Origin: Methylosinus sp. Sm6 | GTDB taxonomy: Bacteria; Pseudomonadota; Alphaproteobacteria; Rhizobiales; Beijerinckiaceae | Reading direction: 5' to 3' | Assembly (NCBI RefSeq): GCF_019802345.1 | Contig: NZ_JAINDZ010000014.1 | Location: 1 to 64,000, forward strand | DNA: 64,000 nt | Shown here: piece by piece, positions 24,711-33,831 of the stretch | How the letters are laid out: the number at the start of each line of letters is the position of its first letter | How positions within the stretch are numbered: the first letter of the stretch is position 1 | Notes under the pieces: model-generated | The model's input: only the letters and a program-made list of their open reading frames with translations | Databases searched by the model: none | Told to the model about the DNA's origin: nothing | Program-made: the position numbers and the translations under genes

Positions 24711-25108
24711 CCGCGATCTACCAATCCCGCGAGCGCGCCAATGAGGCCGCCGAACGGCTGAAGATCTACGCGCAGCCGCAGCGGCTGATGATTCTCTCTT
24801 TTCTGCTCGCCGGCGAGCGCACGGTCGGGGAGATCGAGACGGCGACCGCCATCGGCCAGCCCGCGCTCAGCCAGCAGCTCGCGGAGCTGCGCCGCGCCGA
24901 GCTGGTCGAGACGCGGCGCGCGGCCAAGCAGATCTTCTACAAGCTCGCCGACGCCCGCGTCGCGCTCTGCGTCCGCTGCGTCGAGGCGATCTTCGAGGGC
25001 GCGGGCGATCCCGAGGCCGCCTTGGCCGAGGCGCTGCGCGGCCCGAGCGCTCGAAGCGAGCCGCGCAGCCGCGCCGGCGCCGCGAGCTTCGCCAAGATCA
25101 TGCCGTGA
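24707..25108 (+). CDS. BigR/SqrR-like ArsR-family repressor with displaced cysteines
   Basis: The 133-residue winged-helix protein matches BigR in YAQPQRLMIL, VGEIE...IGQPALSQQLAELR and ETRRAAKQIFYKL. BigR and SqrR sense persulfide through two cysteines, one in the LMxxC segment and one near the end of the last helix. Here those positions, aligned by eye, are Ser31 and about Glu97, but a CxxC (Cys88, Cys91, LCVRC) stands in the last helix. The start ATG at 24707 overlaps the peroxiredoxin stop. The ~35-residue C-terminal tail is Ser/Arg/Ala-rich. It probably represses its own and the blh operon through the palindrome at 23988-24012. Confidence 0.9.
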   Translation: MTAIYQSRERANEAAERLKIYAQPQRLMILSFLLAGERTVGEIETATAIGQPALSQQLAELRRAELVETRRAAKQIFYKLADARVALCVRCVEAIFEGAGDPEAALAEALRGPSARSEPRSRAGAASFAKIMP

Positions 25109-25184
25109 CGCTCGCCGTGAGCCTCGTCATCCTGCCGCTTTCGTCTATAGTGCCGCGCAAATCGCATCCGAAGGACGTCCTTCC

Positions 25185-25457
25185 ATGCCTCACTTCGCTC
25201 GGCCGCACAGGGCGGCGCTGATCCTGGTCCTCGCGCTGGCGGGCCTTTCCGGCTGCGGCCGGCGCGGTCCGCTCGACCTGCCGCCGGAGGTCACGGCTCA
25301 GCCGAGGGAAGCGGTCGTGCAAAAAACCACGGTCACGCCGGAGGGCTCCAAGAAGCCGGTCGCGGAGGAGGTGAGGGCTGTGGAGTATATTCCCGGCACG
25401 ACTGGCTTCCGGCCGCCGGAGCGCTATCCCTTCATCCTCGATCCGCTGCTCGACTAA
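25185..25457 (+). CDS. lptM: LptM-like small lipoprotein
   Basis: The 90-residue product has a lipoprotein signal with lipobox LSGC followed by GRRGPLDLPPE, the conserved start of LptM (YifL) lipoproteins, which aid LptD maturation in the outer membrane. GAAGGA precedes ATG 25185. It lies upstream of lysA on the same strand, the usual order in proteobacteria; here a palindromic repeat lies between them. Confidence 0.87.
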   Translation: MPHFARPHRAALILVLALAGLSGCGRRGPLDLPPEVTAQPREAVVQKTTVTPEGSKKPVAEEVRAVEYIPGTTGFRPPERYPFILDPLLD

Positions 25458-25486
25458 AGGCCCGCTCCGGTCTATCGGAAGCGAAA

Positions 25487-25600
25487 GCCCTCTCCCCCGC
25501 TCCGCGGGAGAGGGCGGCGGCCGGCGCTTCGCGAAGGAACCGAAGAGGCGCGCAACGTGCTCCCTCTCCCACGGAGCGGGCGAGGGCCGGGGGAGGGGCG
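25487..25600. repeat. CTCTCCCCCGCTCCGCGGGAGAGGG-type palindromic repeat between lptM and lysA
   Basis: An inverted repeat, CCCTCTCCCCCGCTCCGCGG followed by GAGAGGG, opens the element, and a related CCCTCTCCCACGGAGCGGGCGAGGG arm closes it about 60 bp later, ending just before lysA. Similar arms occur at 50728-50845 and 63291-63320. It may affect lysA translation, since it ends about 30 bp before the start. Confidence 0.65.
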
Positions 25601-25630
25601 TCACCGGACGCAGGCGAGTAGGACCCACTG

Positions 25631-26908
25631 ATGCATCATTTCGACTATCGCGCCGGCGTCCTCCACGCCGAGGACGTGGCGCTGCCGAAGATCGCCGACG
25701 AAGTCGGCTCGCCGTTCTACTGCTATTCGGCGGCGACGATCCGGCGGCACTTCACCGTCTTCTCGGCGGCCTTCGCGGGGCTCGACGCGCTCGTCTGCTA
25801 TGCGGTGAAGGCCAATTCCAACCAGGCCGTGCTCTCTCTGCTCGCCGGCCTCGGCGCCGGCATGGACGTCGTCTCGGGCGGCGAATTGCAGCGCGCCCGC
25901 GCCGCCGGCGTTCCCGCGCGCAAGATCACCTTCTCCGGCGTCGGCAAGACGGCGCAGGAGATCGCGCTCGCCATCGACGAAGGCATCTTCTGCTTCAATG
26001 TGGAATCAGAGCCGGAGCTCGAGGCGATCTCGCGCATCGCGGCGGAAAGGGGCAAGCGCGCCCATATCTCGCTGCGCGTCAATCCCGACGTCGACGCCAA
26101 GACCCACGCCAAGATCTCCACCGGCCTCGCCGAGAACAAATTCGGCGTGCCCCTGTCGCGCGCCCGCGACATCTATGCGCAGGCGGCACGGCTGCCGGGG
26201 CTCGACATCGTCGGCGTCGACATGCATATCGGCTCGCAGATCACCGATCTGCGCCCCTTCGACGAAGCCTTCTCTCTGCTCGCCGAGCTGGTCGTCGCTC
26301 TGCGCGCCGACGGCCATGCGATCTCCCATGTCGATCTCGGCGGCGGCCTCGGCATTCCGTATCACGCGGGCGAGGACCCGGCGTCCTATCACCCCGATCG
26401 CTACGCCGAGATCGTGCGGCGGCATATGGGCGGACTCGGCTGCAAGCTGCTGTTCGAGCCGGGACGGCTCATCGTCGGCAATTCCGGCGTGCTCGTCACC
26501 CGCGTTCTCTATGTGAAGCAGGGCGAGGCCAAGACCTTCGTCATCGTCGACGCCGGCATGAACGACCTCGTCCGGCCGACGCTCTACGACGCCTGGCACG
26601 AGATCGTTCCGGTGACGCAGCCCGCGCCGCACACGAATGATATTCTCGCCGACGTCGTCGGCCCGGTGTGCGAGACGGGCGACTATATCGCGCTCGGCCG
26701 CTCCATCCCTGAGCCGGCGCAGGGCGATCTGCTCGCCGTCCTCACCTCCGGCGCCTATGGCGCCGTGCAGGCGGGAACTTATAATACGCGGCCGCTCATT
26801 CCCGAGGTTCTGGTCGACGGCGCGCGCTGGGCCGTCGTGCGCGAGCGGCCGAGCGTCGAAGCGCTCATTGCGTTCGATCGCGTTCCGTCCTGGCTGCGCG
26901 GCGAGTAG
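25631..26908 (+). CDS. lysA: Diaminopimelate decarboxylase
   Basis: LysA makes lysine from meso-diaminopimelate, the last step of lysine biosynthesis. The 425-residue PLP enzyme has the lysine motif YAVKANSN, the phosphate-binding GGGLGIPYH, EPGRLIVGNSGVL, and the C-terminal CETGDYIALGR with the active-site cysteine of the partner subunit. ATG 25631 fits the family start (HHFDYRAGVLHAEDV). Confidence 0.97.
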   Translation: MHHFDYRAGVLHAEDVALPKIADEVGSPFYCYSAATIRRHFTVFSAAFAGLDALVCYAVKANSNQAVLSLLAGLGAGMDVVSGGELQRARAAGVPARKITFSGVGKTAQEIALAIDEGIFCFNVESEPELEAISRIAAERGKRAHISLRVNPDVDAKTHAKISTGLAENKFGVPLSRARDIYAQAARLPGLDIVGVDMHIGSQITDLRPFDEAFSLLAELVVALRADGHAISHVDLGGGLGIPYHAGEDPASYHPDRYAEIVRRHMGGLGCKLLFEPGRLIVGNSGVLVTRVLYVKQGEAKTFVIVDAGMNDLVRPTLYDAWHEIVPVTQPAPHTNDILADVVGPVCETGDYIALGRSIPEPAQGDLLAVLTSGAYGAVQAGTYNTRPLIPEVLVDGARWAVVRERPSVEALIAFDRVPSWLRGE

Positions 26909-26933
26909 GCAAAATCTAAAGACGCTGCGGATG

Positions 26934-26953
26934 AGCGAGCCTTCAGGCTCGCC
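26934..26953. repeat. REP-like palindrome (GAGCCTTCAGGCTC core) after lysA
   Basis: GAGCGAGCCTTCAGGCTCGC is a near-perfect palindrome 25 bp past the lysA stop. It belongs to the same family as the elements at 34421, 34537, 37144, 40658 and 48282. Confidence 0.7.
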
Positions 26954-27031
26954 GCCGGCCGACGCCGGGCGCCGATTGCGGACTCCGCCGCGTTTCTCGA
27001 CAATCGCCCGGCGCGCGATCGGAGGCTGTCC

Positions 27032-27433
27032 ATGTTCTCTCATGTCCATACCGGCGTGACCGATTTCGAGCGCGCCTTCGCCTTCTATTCCGCTGTGCTG
27101 CAGGAGCTCGATCTCGTCTTGACGTTCAAGGAGGGTGAGAGGTCCTGGGCCGGCTGGCGATCACGCGGCGCCGACCGGCCATTGCTTCTCATCGGCCGCC
27201 CCTATGACGGCGCGCTCGCCTCGGCCGGCAATGGGCAGATGGTGGCGCTACTGGCGCAAAGCCGCAATGCCGTGGACAGATGCCATGCCGCCGCGCTCGC
27301 GAACGGCGGCGTCAGCGAAGGCCCGCCGGGGCTGCGGCCGCAATATCATGCGCATTATTATGGCGCCTATTTCCGTGACCCGGACGGCAACAAGCTCTGC
27401 GTCTGCCGTCACGAGCCGGAACCGCTGCTTTAG
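27032..27433 (+). CDS. VOC (glyoxalase/bleomycin-resistance) superfamily protein
   Basis: The 133-residue product has the vicinal-oxygen-chelate layout: N-terminal [20 protein letters not shown], a central hydrophobic strand, and [19 protein letters not shown] at the end with a metal-ligand-like residue set. Substrate is unknown. GGAGG precedes ATG 27032. The stop overlaps the stop of the convergent epimerase by 4 bp. Confidence 0.9.
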   Translation: MFSHVHTGVTDFERAFAFYSAVLQELDLVLTFKEGERSWAGWRSRGADRPLLLIGRPYDGALASAGNGQMVALLAQSRNAVDRCHAAALANGGVSEGPPGLRPQYHAHYYGAYFRDPDGNKLCVCRHEPEPLL

Positions 27434-28419
27434 CCGTAATAGCTGCGATGCCACGCGACCAGCGCCGCGACGCCCTCGTCGATCGAGGTGTGCGGCCGAA
27501 AGCCCGTGAGCCGCTCGAGCAGAGCGGAATCGGCGAAGGTGCGCTGCATGTCGCCGGGCTGCATGTCGAGATAGTTGCAGATCGCTTTCCGGCCGAGCGC
27601 GCGCTCGATCGCCGCGACGAAATCCATGAGGTTGATCGGCTCGCCGCGTCCGATGTTCACGACGCGCCAGGGCGCCGCCGGCGACACGGACGGATCGGCG
27701 GAGTCGATGCGCGGGACGCAGTCGACGAGCCGCAGGATCGCCTCGATGAGATCGGCGACATAAGTGAAGTCGCGCTCCATGTCGCCGTGATTATAGACGT
27801 CGATCGGCCGGCCCTTCTCGATCGCGTCGATGAATTTATACGGCGCCATGTCCGGCCGGCCCCAGGGGCCGTAGATGGTGAAGAAGCGGAACAGGGTGAT
27901 CGGAATCGAAAAGAGATGCGCATAGGAATGCGCCATCGCCTCGGTGGCCTTCTTGGTCGCCGCATAGAGCGACAGAGGATGATCGGCGCGCTCGCTCTCG
28001 AGGAAGGGCACATGCGCATTGGCGCCATAGACGGAGCTGGTCGAAGCCATCAGCAGATGCCGCGGCTTCATCGCTCGCGCGAGGTCCAGAATATTGAAGG
28101 AGCCGACGATGTTGGAGTCGATATAGGCGCGCGGCTCCTCGATGCTGTAACGCACGCCCGCCTGCGCGGCGAGATGGACGATGACGTCGGGCTCGGCGGC
28201 TTCGACCGCGCTCGTCAGGCGCTGCATGTCCTCGAGCGGCGCGACGACCGCGCGAAACTGGTCGGAACGCGCCAGCATCGCGTGGCGCGCCTCCTTCAGC
28301 CGCACGTCGTAATAGCTCGTCATGGCGTCATAGCCGACGACCCGATGGCCGAGCTCGAGCAGGCGCTGCGCGAGATGAAAGCCGATGAAGCCGGCGGTGC
28401 CGGTCACGAAGAAACGCAT
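27430..28419 (-). CDS. NAD-dependent epimerase, probably UDP-glucuronate 4-epimerase
   Basis: The 329-residue SDR-type enzyme has the NAD motif [17 protein letters not shown], the SSVYG strand with catalytic serine, and YAATKKATE (Y-x3-K), with [17 protein letters not shown], which is typical of UDP-glucuronate 4-epimerases. It would make UDP-galacturonate for lipopolysaccharide or exopolysaccharide. ATG 28419 is where the Rossmann fold begins; the longer frame is unsupported. Other 4-epimerases cannot be fully excluded. Confidence 0.88.
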   Translation of the reverse strand: MRFFVTGTAGFIGFHLAQRLLELGHRVVGYDAMTSYYDVRLKEARHAMLARSDQFRAVVAPLEDMQRLTSAVEAAEPDVIVHLAAQAGVRYSIEEPRAYIDSNIVGSFNILDLARAMKPRHLLMASTSSVYGANAHVPFLESERADHPLSLYAATKKATEAMAHSYAHLFSIPITLFRFFTIYGPWGRPDMAPYKFIDAIEKGRPIDVYNHGDMERDFTYVADLIEAILRLVDCVPRIDSADPSVSPAAPWRVVNIGRGEPINLMDFVAAIERALGRKAICNYLDMQPGDMQRTFADSALLERLTGFRPHTSIDEGVAALVAWHRSYYG

Positions 28420-28512
28420 GAGCCCGATCCGATCGCATCGCGCGGCCGCCCCTGCGCTCGCTGTCGCGGAAAAGGCGCAGACTGTCAACTCGGGGAAGAC
28501 CCCGCGCCCGGG

Positions 28513-28576
28513 CGATCGGGTGAAGGACAAAATCCCTAACCCTTGTCCGTCGAGACGCCCGCTTCGCAGGCTCCTC
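28513..28576. repeat. Half copy of the MITE-like palindromic element
   Basis: CGATCGGGTGAAGGACAAAATCC followed by TGTCCGTCGAGACGCC and CGCAGGCTCCTC matches one arm (reverse-complement of the right half) of the element at 17147-17319. The other half is missing, which suggests deletion between arms. It lies upstream of the epimerase, about 95 bp from its start. Confidence 0.65.
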
Positions 28577-28748
28577 GCAACAGCAAATCGCGCAAACGCG
28601 CCGGCTGCGCCCGGCGGCGAGCAGCCCCCCGCCTCGTCGCGCGGGCCATCTCGACGCCGACCTCGCCGGAACGCATCGGATGGTTAATTGCTGCTTTTCA
28701 GAGGGAAGGCCGCGCTCGGCGGACTTCGGAAGTCTTCGAAATGGGTGG

Positions 28749-28824
28749 TGGTGCCGGTTGCAGGATTCGAACCCGCGACCTACTGATTACAAATCAGTTG
28801 CTCTACCAGCTGAGCTAAACCGGC
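28749..28824 (-). tRNA. tRNA-Thr (anticodon UGU)
   Basis: The minus strand reads GCCGGTTTAGCTCAGCTGG... with a 7-bp acceptor stem (GCCGGTT/AACCGGC), D-arm GCTC/GAGC, anticodon arm ACTGA-TTTGTAA-TCAGT giving TGT, and T-arm GCGGGTTCGAATCCTGC. Discriminator A and an encoded CCA (plus-strand TGG 28749-28751) complete 76 nt. Confidence 0.97.
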
Positions 28825-29164
28825 CCCATGCGCACGACCGGGTTTCGCGCTCACGCGCGCTCCCTTGCGCTCGGCTTTCTATACGCGCCATCGCTGCTGG
28901 GGAAAAGACCCGGATCTCCGCCGCCGTCCGGGACGCTCCCACAGCTTTCGTCGCCATGGCGAGCCGCAAGGCGACGCGGAGCGGCGGGCCGAGGTCATGC
29001 ATATAAATGTGATGCCGAACGCACCCATCGCTTCGCAACCAACGCGAGAAACCTCCTTGATCGGCGCCTCGCGCGCAGATATGCTCTCGCTCGTTGGAAA
29101 ATTTTGATCCGGCATATCGTGAGCATTACGCACGGGCCGGTCAGTCTTGTCGTGAGGACTTTTT
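28825..29164. other. Gene-free region between tRNA-Thr and fcl
   Basis: About 340 bp holding the tRNA promoter (leftward) and the fcl promoter (rightward). I see no gene or convincing regulatory motif. It is less GC-rich near 29000-29030 (GCATATAAATGTGATG), and a GTGAGGAC ribosome site precedes fcl. Confidence 0.45.
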
Positions 29165-30118
29165 ATGAAGGACGAACGGATCTGGGTCGCTGGACATCGC
29201 GGAATGGTCGGCTCCGCTCTGACCCGTCTGCTGCGCGCGCAGGGCCGCAACGTCATTACCGTGGATCGCTCGATCCTCGATCTCAGAAGCCAGCCGGAGG
29301 TCGAGTTCTGGCTGCGCGCCAATCAGCCGACGGCGATCCTCTTCGCGGCGGCCAAGGTCGGCGGAATTCTCGCCAACAGCCGTTACCCGGCCGATTTCAT
29401 CTATGACAATCTGACCATTCAGAGCAATGTGATCCACGGCGCGCACAAGGCCGGCGTCGATCGGCTCGTCTTCCTCGGCTCGTCCTGCATCTATCCCAAA
29501 TTCGCCGAGCAGCCGATCCGCGAGGACTCGCTGCTCACCGGCGCGCTGGAGCCGACCAATGAATGGTATGCGATCGCCAAGATCGCCGGCATCATGACCT
29601 GCCAGGCCTATCGGCGCCAGCACGGTCGCCGCTATGTGTCCGTCATGCCTTGCAATCTCTACGGCCCGAACGATAATTTCGACCTCGAGACCAGCCATGT
29701 GCTGCCGGCGCTGATGCGCAAGCTACACGAGGCCAAGCTGGCGGGCGCCCGCGAGATCGTGGTCTGGGGCACCGGAACGCCGCTGCGCGAGTTCCTGCAT
29801 GTCGACGATCTCGCGCGCGGCGTCGTCCATTGCCTCGATCACTATGACGATTATCCGCACATTAATTGCGGCGCGGGCTCCGAGGTCTCGATCCGCGAGA
29901 TCGCCGAGACCATGGCGCGGGTCGTCGGCTTCGACGGACGCCTCGTCTTCGATACGACGAAGCCCGACGGCACGCCGCGAAAGATCATGGATTCGAGCCG
30001 TATCCAAGCGCTCGGCTGGTCGCCGGAGATCTCGCTCGACGCGGGACTGGCCTCGACCTATCGCTGGTATCTGGAGAATGTCGCCGCTCGGGCGACAGCG
30101 GACGTCCACGCGGCCTGA
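29165..30118 (+). CDS. fcl: GDP-L-fucose synthase
   Basis: The 317-residue enzyme converts GDP-4-keto-6-deoxy-mannose to GDP-L-fucose with NADPH. It has the Rossmann motif VAGHRGMVGSALTRLL, the SSCIYPKFAEQPI strand, catalytic YAIAKIAG (Y-x3-K), and PCNLYGPNDNFDLETSHVLPAL, all typical of Fcl/WcaG. The partner gmd is not in this window. ATG 29165 has GAGG 9 nt upstream. Together with the UDP-glucuronate epimerase it supports surface polysaccharide synthesis, but no glycosyltransferase is nearby. Confidence 0.95.
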   Translation: MKDERIWVAGHRGMVGSALTRLLRAQGRNVITVDRSILDLRSQPEVEFWLRANQPTAILFAAAKVGGILANSRYPADFIYDNLTIQSNVIHGAHKAGVDRLVFLGSSCIYPKFAEQPIREDSLLTGALEPTNEWYAIAKIAGIMTCQAYRRQHGRRYVSVMPCNLYGPNDNFDLETSHVLPALMRKLHEAKLAGAREIVVWGTGTPLREFLHVDDLARGVVHCLDHYDDYPHINCGAGSEVSIREIAETMARVVGFDGRLVFDTTKPDGTPRKIMDSSRIQALGWSPEISLDAGLASTYRWYLENVAARATADVHAA

Positions 30119-30206
30119 CGAGGCCTGCAGGCCCGTCGCGCCGCCGAGCGTCATTGCGCGGCGGCCCTGGACGGCTCGCGGCTGTGCTCCTCGTGTCGAC
30201 GAAGAC

Positions 30207-30911
30207 TCAGTCCACCGCTGCGGGCGCGCGCTCCGACCAGTGGGCGGCGAGGGAGGCGACGGCGTCCCACAGATCGTCGAAATGCGAGATCACCCGGTCG
30301 GGCGCGAATTCCGCGACCGGCGTTTGCGTATAGCCGAAATCGACGGCGACGACCGGCACGCCGGCCGCTTTCGCCGTGTCGATGTCGGTCTGCGAATCGC
30401 CGATCATCACCGCCCGCGACGGATCGCCGCCGGCGCGCGCGATCGTCTGCGTGAGCGCGCGCGGATCGGGCTTGTGGAATGGAAAGCTGTCGCGGCCGCA
30501 GATCGCCGAGAAGCGCGACGCGACGCCGAGACGCTCGAGCAGCAGGATCGACAAGTCCTCGGGCTTGTTGGTGCAGACCGCGAGGCGATAGCCGGCCGCA
30601 AAAAAACGTTCGAGCGCCGATAGGGCGCCGGGGAAGAGGCGCGTCTCGTCGGCGATCCGCTCGCGATAATGGGCGAGAAAGAGGTGGAACAGCAGCTCCA
30701 AGCGCTCGGGCGCGAGCTCGGCGCCGTTCGCCGCATAGCCGCGCTGGATCAGCGCCCGCGCCCCGGCGCCGACCAGCGCGCGCGCCGCGGAGGCGGGCAG
30801 GGGCGCGTGGCCGTCGCGCTGCAGCAGGACGCCGAGCGCGCCGATGAGGTCGCCGGCCGTGTCGGCGAGCGTGCCGTCGAGATCGAACACCAGGATCGGC
30901 GCGCCCGTCAT
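30207..30911 (-). CDS. gph: Phosphoglycolate phosphatase (HAD family)
   Basis: The 234-residue HAD hydrolase has motif I VFDLDGTLADT, motif II VCTNKP, the lysine KPDPRAL, and motif III MIGDSQTDIDTAKAAGVP. Gph dephosphorylates 2-phosphoglycolate arising from DNA repair or oxygenation reactions. The first HAD aspartates and cap size fit Gph; other HAD substrates remain possible. Confidence 0.88.
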   Translation of the reverse strand: MTGAPILVFDLDGTLADTAGDLIGALGVLLQRDGHAPLPASAARALVGAGARALIQRGYAANGAELAPERLELLFHLFLAHYRERIADETRLFPGALSALERFFAAGYRLAVCTNKPEDLSILLLERLGVASRFSAICGRDSFPFHKPDPRALTQTIARAGGDPSRAVMIGDSQTDIDTAKAAGVPVVAVDFGYTQTPVAEFAPDRVISHFDDLWDAVASLAAHWSERAPAAVD

Positions 30912-31004
30912 GAGCCCTCTTCCGTCTGTCCGCCGCGCCGGCGCCTCGCGAATGACGCATCGGCGTGTAGACTGCGGCAGGTGATTCGCCGGTGGAGTTT
31001 AACC

Positions 31005-31376
31005 TTGCGCCCGACCTTTCGTCTCCCCTTCCTCGGCCTCCTCCTTCTCGCCGCGCCCGGCGCCGCGCTCGCAGGCAATTACGAGTTCCTGGCCGCGCCG
31101 CAAACCGACCTCAACCGCGTCTTCCGCCTCGACCGGGCGAGCGGCGAGGTCGGCGCCTGCCAATATGGGCTGAAAGAGGGCGCCTCGATCGGCGTCACCC
31201 TCTGCTATCCGCCGGGCGAGGGCGCGAAGGCCGGCCCTTTCAGTGAATATTCGCTCGTCGCCTCGCGCCATACGGGCGAGGGCGGCGTGTTTCGCGTCGA
31301 TCTGCGCACGGGATCGATGTCGATCTGCTTCGTGCTGAACGAGAGCTCGGTGGTGTGCACGCCGCCGGCGAAATGA
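31005..31376 (+). CDS. Small secreted protein of unknown function
   Basis: The 123-residue product has a signal peptide (LRPTFRLPFLGLLLLAAPGAALA) and a compact body containing four cysteines (GACQYGL, GVTLCYP, SICFVL, VVCTPP). I place the start at TTG 31005 because GGTGGAG lies 7 nt upstream and the signal begins there; GTG 30981 is the alternative. No known domain. It is divergent from gph. Confidence 0.65.
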   Translation: MRPTFRLPFLGLLLLAAPGAALAGNYEFLAAPQTDLNRVFRLDRASGEVGACQYGLKEGASIGVTLCYPPGEGAKAGPFSEYSLVASRHTGEGGVFRVDLRTGSMSICFVLNESSVVCTPPAK

Positions 31377-31390
31377 GCGACGCCTCCCGA

Positions 31391-31717
31391 TCACAAGTCG
31401 AGGTCCAGAGGACGCGCATAGTGCTCGACGACCGGGAAAGGGTCGTAGAAGTGGTGGAGCAGCGCCTTCCACTCGGCGTATCGATCCGACTGCCGAAAGC
31501 CGATCGTGTGATCTTCGAGCTTCTCCCAGGTCACGAGCAGAAGATATCGGGATGACGTCTCGATGCATCGGCGGATTTCCATCGAAACGAAGCCGGGAGT
31601 CGCCGAGATGAGGGGAAGCGCCACGCGGATCGCGTTTTCGAAGGCGCATTCCTCTCCCGGACGAATATCGAGCATCGCCGCCTCCAGAACGGCGGATTCG
31701 GCGTCTTTGACGGTCAT
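31391..31717 (-). CDS. Antibiotic-biosynthesis-monooxygenase (ABM) domain protein
   Basis: The 108-residue dimeric alpha+beta barrel protein shows the ABM pattern: VLEAAMLDIRPGEECAFENAI, then TPGFVSMEIRRCIETSSRYLLLVTWEKLEDHTIGFRQSDRYAEWKALLHHF. Such small enzymes act on quinols, heme or reactive metabolites; substrate unknown. ATG 31717 has CAGGAA upstream. It lies downstream of the DUF2817 gene on the same strand. Confidence 0.87.
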   Translation of the reverse strand: MTVKDAESAVLEAAMLDIRPGEECAFENAIRVALPLISATPGFVSMEIRRCIETSSRYLLLVTWEKLEDHTIGFRQSDRYAEWKALLHHFYDPFPVVEHYARPLDLDL

Positions 31718-31788
31718 GCTGAAATTCCTGCGAAGGCGGAGTGGAATGCGAGCCCGGCGGCTCGAGCCGCCGGCGCAATGGAGAACGA

Positions 31789-32889
31789 CTATTCGCGCAT
31801 CAGGCCGGCGATGGCTTGCCGAATGGTCAGCAAGGATTGCCCGGCGACCATGCCCTTCCAAAAATCGGTCTCGCGGTAGAAGGCCGACCGCATCCGGCTC
31901 TCGATCGTCCGGCCCGCCTCGGAATTCGGATCGCCATAGGCGTGCAGCCAGGCGTCGGCGCGCAGCGCCTGCATGACTTCCAGAATCGGCGCCGTGCCGA
32001 CCTCGAAAGCTATGCCGGTGAATTCAGCGCCCGGAAGCAGCTTCGCGGAACCGATCAGATTATCGCCCGTCACATCCTCGGAGGCCGATTTTTCCCCCGC
32101 CTGCGTCGCGTCGGCGATCTTCGTCGAGGTGACGGCCGCGCCATACCAGCAGGAGGCGCGAGCGAACTCCGCAGTTCCGGGCGCATCGGTCGAAAGTCGC
32201 TCGGCATATCCCTCCGGGCCGAGCCCGGTGTGATAATCGATGACCGCGACGCGGCGGGCGCCGGCGAGATGTTTTCGAAAAATCGCGCTCTGCGTTCGCC
32301 GCGACCAGCTCGGCTCCTTCCCCCCGTAGAACAATCCGAGCGGATGAGAATATTGTCCGATGCTGACGGCCTTCTGAAAGGCGCGGTCGCCTCTCGCCGC
32401 TCTCCACGCCAACAGGCGCTCGGTCGTGCTCTTCTGCGCCTCGGGCGTCCATTGCGCTGGACAGAGGTCGTCGGCCAGCTCGGCGTAATCCGGATTCGAT
32501 GAAAGCCGTGGCGGGAAATCGACCCAGTTCCTGTTGAGGTCGACATTGTCCTCATTGACGCGCCGCGTCCACGCGAACCCATGAGGGTTGATCGCATGGA
32601 TGAGGAGGACGCCGACGCTCGCGTTCGCCGCCCCGCCGCGACGCAGCCAGTCGATCTGCGCGCCCGATCCGCAATAGCCTTCGACGCCATGCGTACCGGA
32701 AATGAGCACCAGGGCGCGGTCGGTTCTCGGCCCCACCCATGCGACATCGGTGGTCAGGGCCTCGCCGTCCGGCCCGCGGCCCGGATGTTCGAAAACCTCG
32801 AGCGCGCCGCCCGCCGCGTCGACCGCGGCTCGAAATTTATCACGCGCTTGCGCATAGGATCGGCTGAAAGAATCGACGTCGTTGCTCAT
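31789..32889 (-). CDS. DUF2817 family zinc-carboxypeptidase-like protein
   Basis: The 366-residue cytoplasmic-looking protein contains LISGTHGVEGYCGSGAQIDW (H and E as in M14 metal-binding H-x-x-E), NPHGFAWTRRVNEDNVDLNRN, and VIDYHTGLGPEGYAE with a third histidine. DUF2817 is an M14-like peptidase relative, with unknown substrate. ATG 32889 is the family start; earlier in-frame ATGs precede it without support. Confidence 0.9.
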   Translation of the reverse strand: MSNDVDSFSRSYAQARDKFRAAVDAAGGALEVFEHPGRGPDGEALTTDVAWVGPRTDRALVLISGTHGVEGYCGSGAQIDWLRRGGAANASVGVLLIHAINPHGFAWTRRVNEDNVDLNRNWVDFPPRLSSNPDYAELADDLCPAQWTPEAQKSTTERLLAWRAARGDRAFQKAVSIGQYSHPLGLFYGGKEPSWSRRTQSAIFRKHLAGARRVAVIDYHTGLGPEGYAERLSTDAPGTAEFARASCWYGAAVTSTKIADATQAGEKSASEDVTGDNLIGSAKLLPGAEFTGIAFEVGTAPILEVMQALRADAWLHAYGDPNSEAGRTIESRMRSAFYRETDFWKGMVAGQSLLTIRQAIAGLMRE

Positions 32890-33070
32890 GCTTCTTCTCC
32901 GGGGTCGAAGCGGGGGCTCGCGTGAATAAATGAGGCGGACCAACTGGAAGGCGAGTGTCGAGCGGTTCGAGGGGGAAGACAAGCCACAGGTCGCGGCCGC
33001 CGGCGCCGCCATTGATTTACGCCGCCAAACCGACTATCGCCGGGCGCCGCCACGCGAAGGGAGCCCACTC

Positions 33071-33781
33071 ATGCCGATCGACGCCGCCGATGACATGAAG
33101 AAGCGCGCGGCCGCCGCGGCGCTTGGCGCCGTCGCGCCGGGCATGCGGCTCGGGCTCGGCACCGGCTCCACCGCCGCCCATTTCGTCGCTCTACTCGGCG
33201 AGCGCGTGCGCGAGGGGCTGAACGTCCTCTGCGTGCCGACGTCCGAGCGCACGCGCGCCCAGGCGGAGGCGCTCGCCATTCCGCTCGCGACCCTCGACGA
33301 GGCGCCGCAGCTCGATCTCACGGTCGACGGCGCGGATGAATTCGATTCGGCGCTTCGCTTGATCAAGGGCGGCGGCGGCGCCCTGCTGCGCGAGAAAATC
33401 GTCGCCGCGGCCTCGCGCCGCCTCATCGTGGTGGCCGACGCGACGAAGCGGGTGAATAGCCTCGGCGCCTTCCCGCTGCCGGTCGAGATCGACGCCTTCG
33501 GCGCAAAGTCGACGCTCGGCCATGTCGAGCGCGCCGCCGCGGCGCTCGGCCTTGCCGGCGAGGTCCGCCTCAGAATGCGTCCCGACGGACATGTTTTCGT
33601 CACCGACGGCGGGCATCTCGTGCTCGACTGTGCGTTCGGCTCTATTCCCCATCCCGAGGCCTTGGCCGACCGACTCGTCGCCATCCCCGGCGTCGTCGAG
33701 CATGGGCTGTTCATCGGGCTCGCGACGGCGGTCGTCGTCGCCGGCCGCGAGGGCGTGGAGACGCTCGGCCGGCTCGATTGA
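33071..33781 (+). CDS. rpiA: Ribose-5-phosphate isomerase A
   Basis: RpiA interconverts ribose-5-phosphate and ribulose-5-phosphate. The 236-residue protein has [35 protein letters not shown] and the C-terminal [11 protein letters not shown], all conserved in RpiA. ATG 33071 has GAAGGGAG upstream. It serves the pentose phosphate pathway and, in a methylotroph, carbon assimilation. Confidence 0.97.
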   Translation: MPIDAADDMKKRAAAAALGAVAPGMRLGLGTGSTAAHFVALLGERVREGLNVLCVPTSERTRAQAEALAIPLATLDEAPQLDLTVDGADEFDSALRLIKGGGGALLREKIVAAASRRLIVVADATKRVNSLGAFPLPVEIDAFGAKSTLGHVERAAAALGLAGEVRLRMRPDGHVFVTDGGHLVLDCAFGSIPHPEALADRLVAIPGVVEHGLFIGLATAVVVAGREGVETLGRLD

Positions 33782-33831
33782 GCTTAGTCTAGCGCCGGCT
33801 CTCGATTTTTCTCGGCAAGGAGATGACAGAG

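Noticed and set aside
28543-28818. A small plus-strand frame ending in RTRDLLITNQLLYQLS
   Set aside because: It is the translation of the antisense of tRNA-Thr, a well-known annotation artefact.
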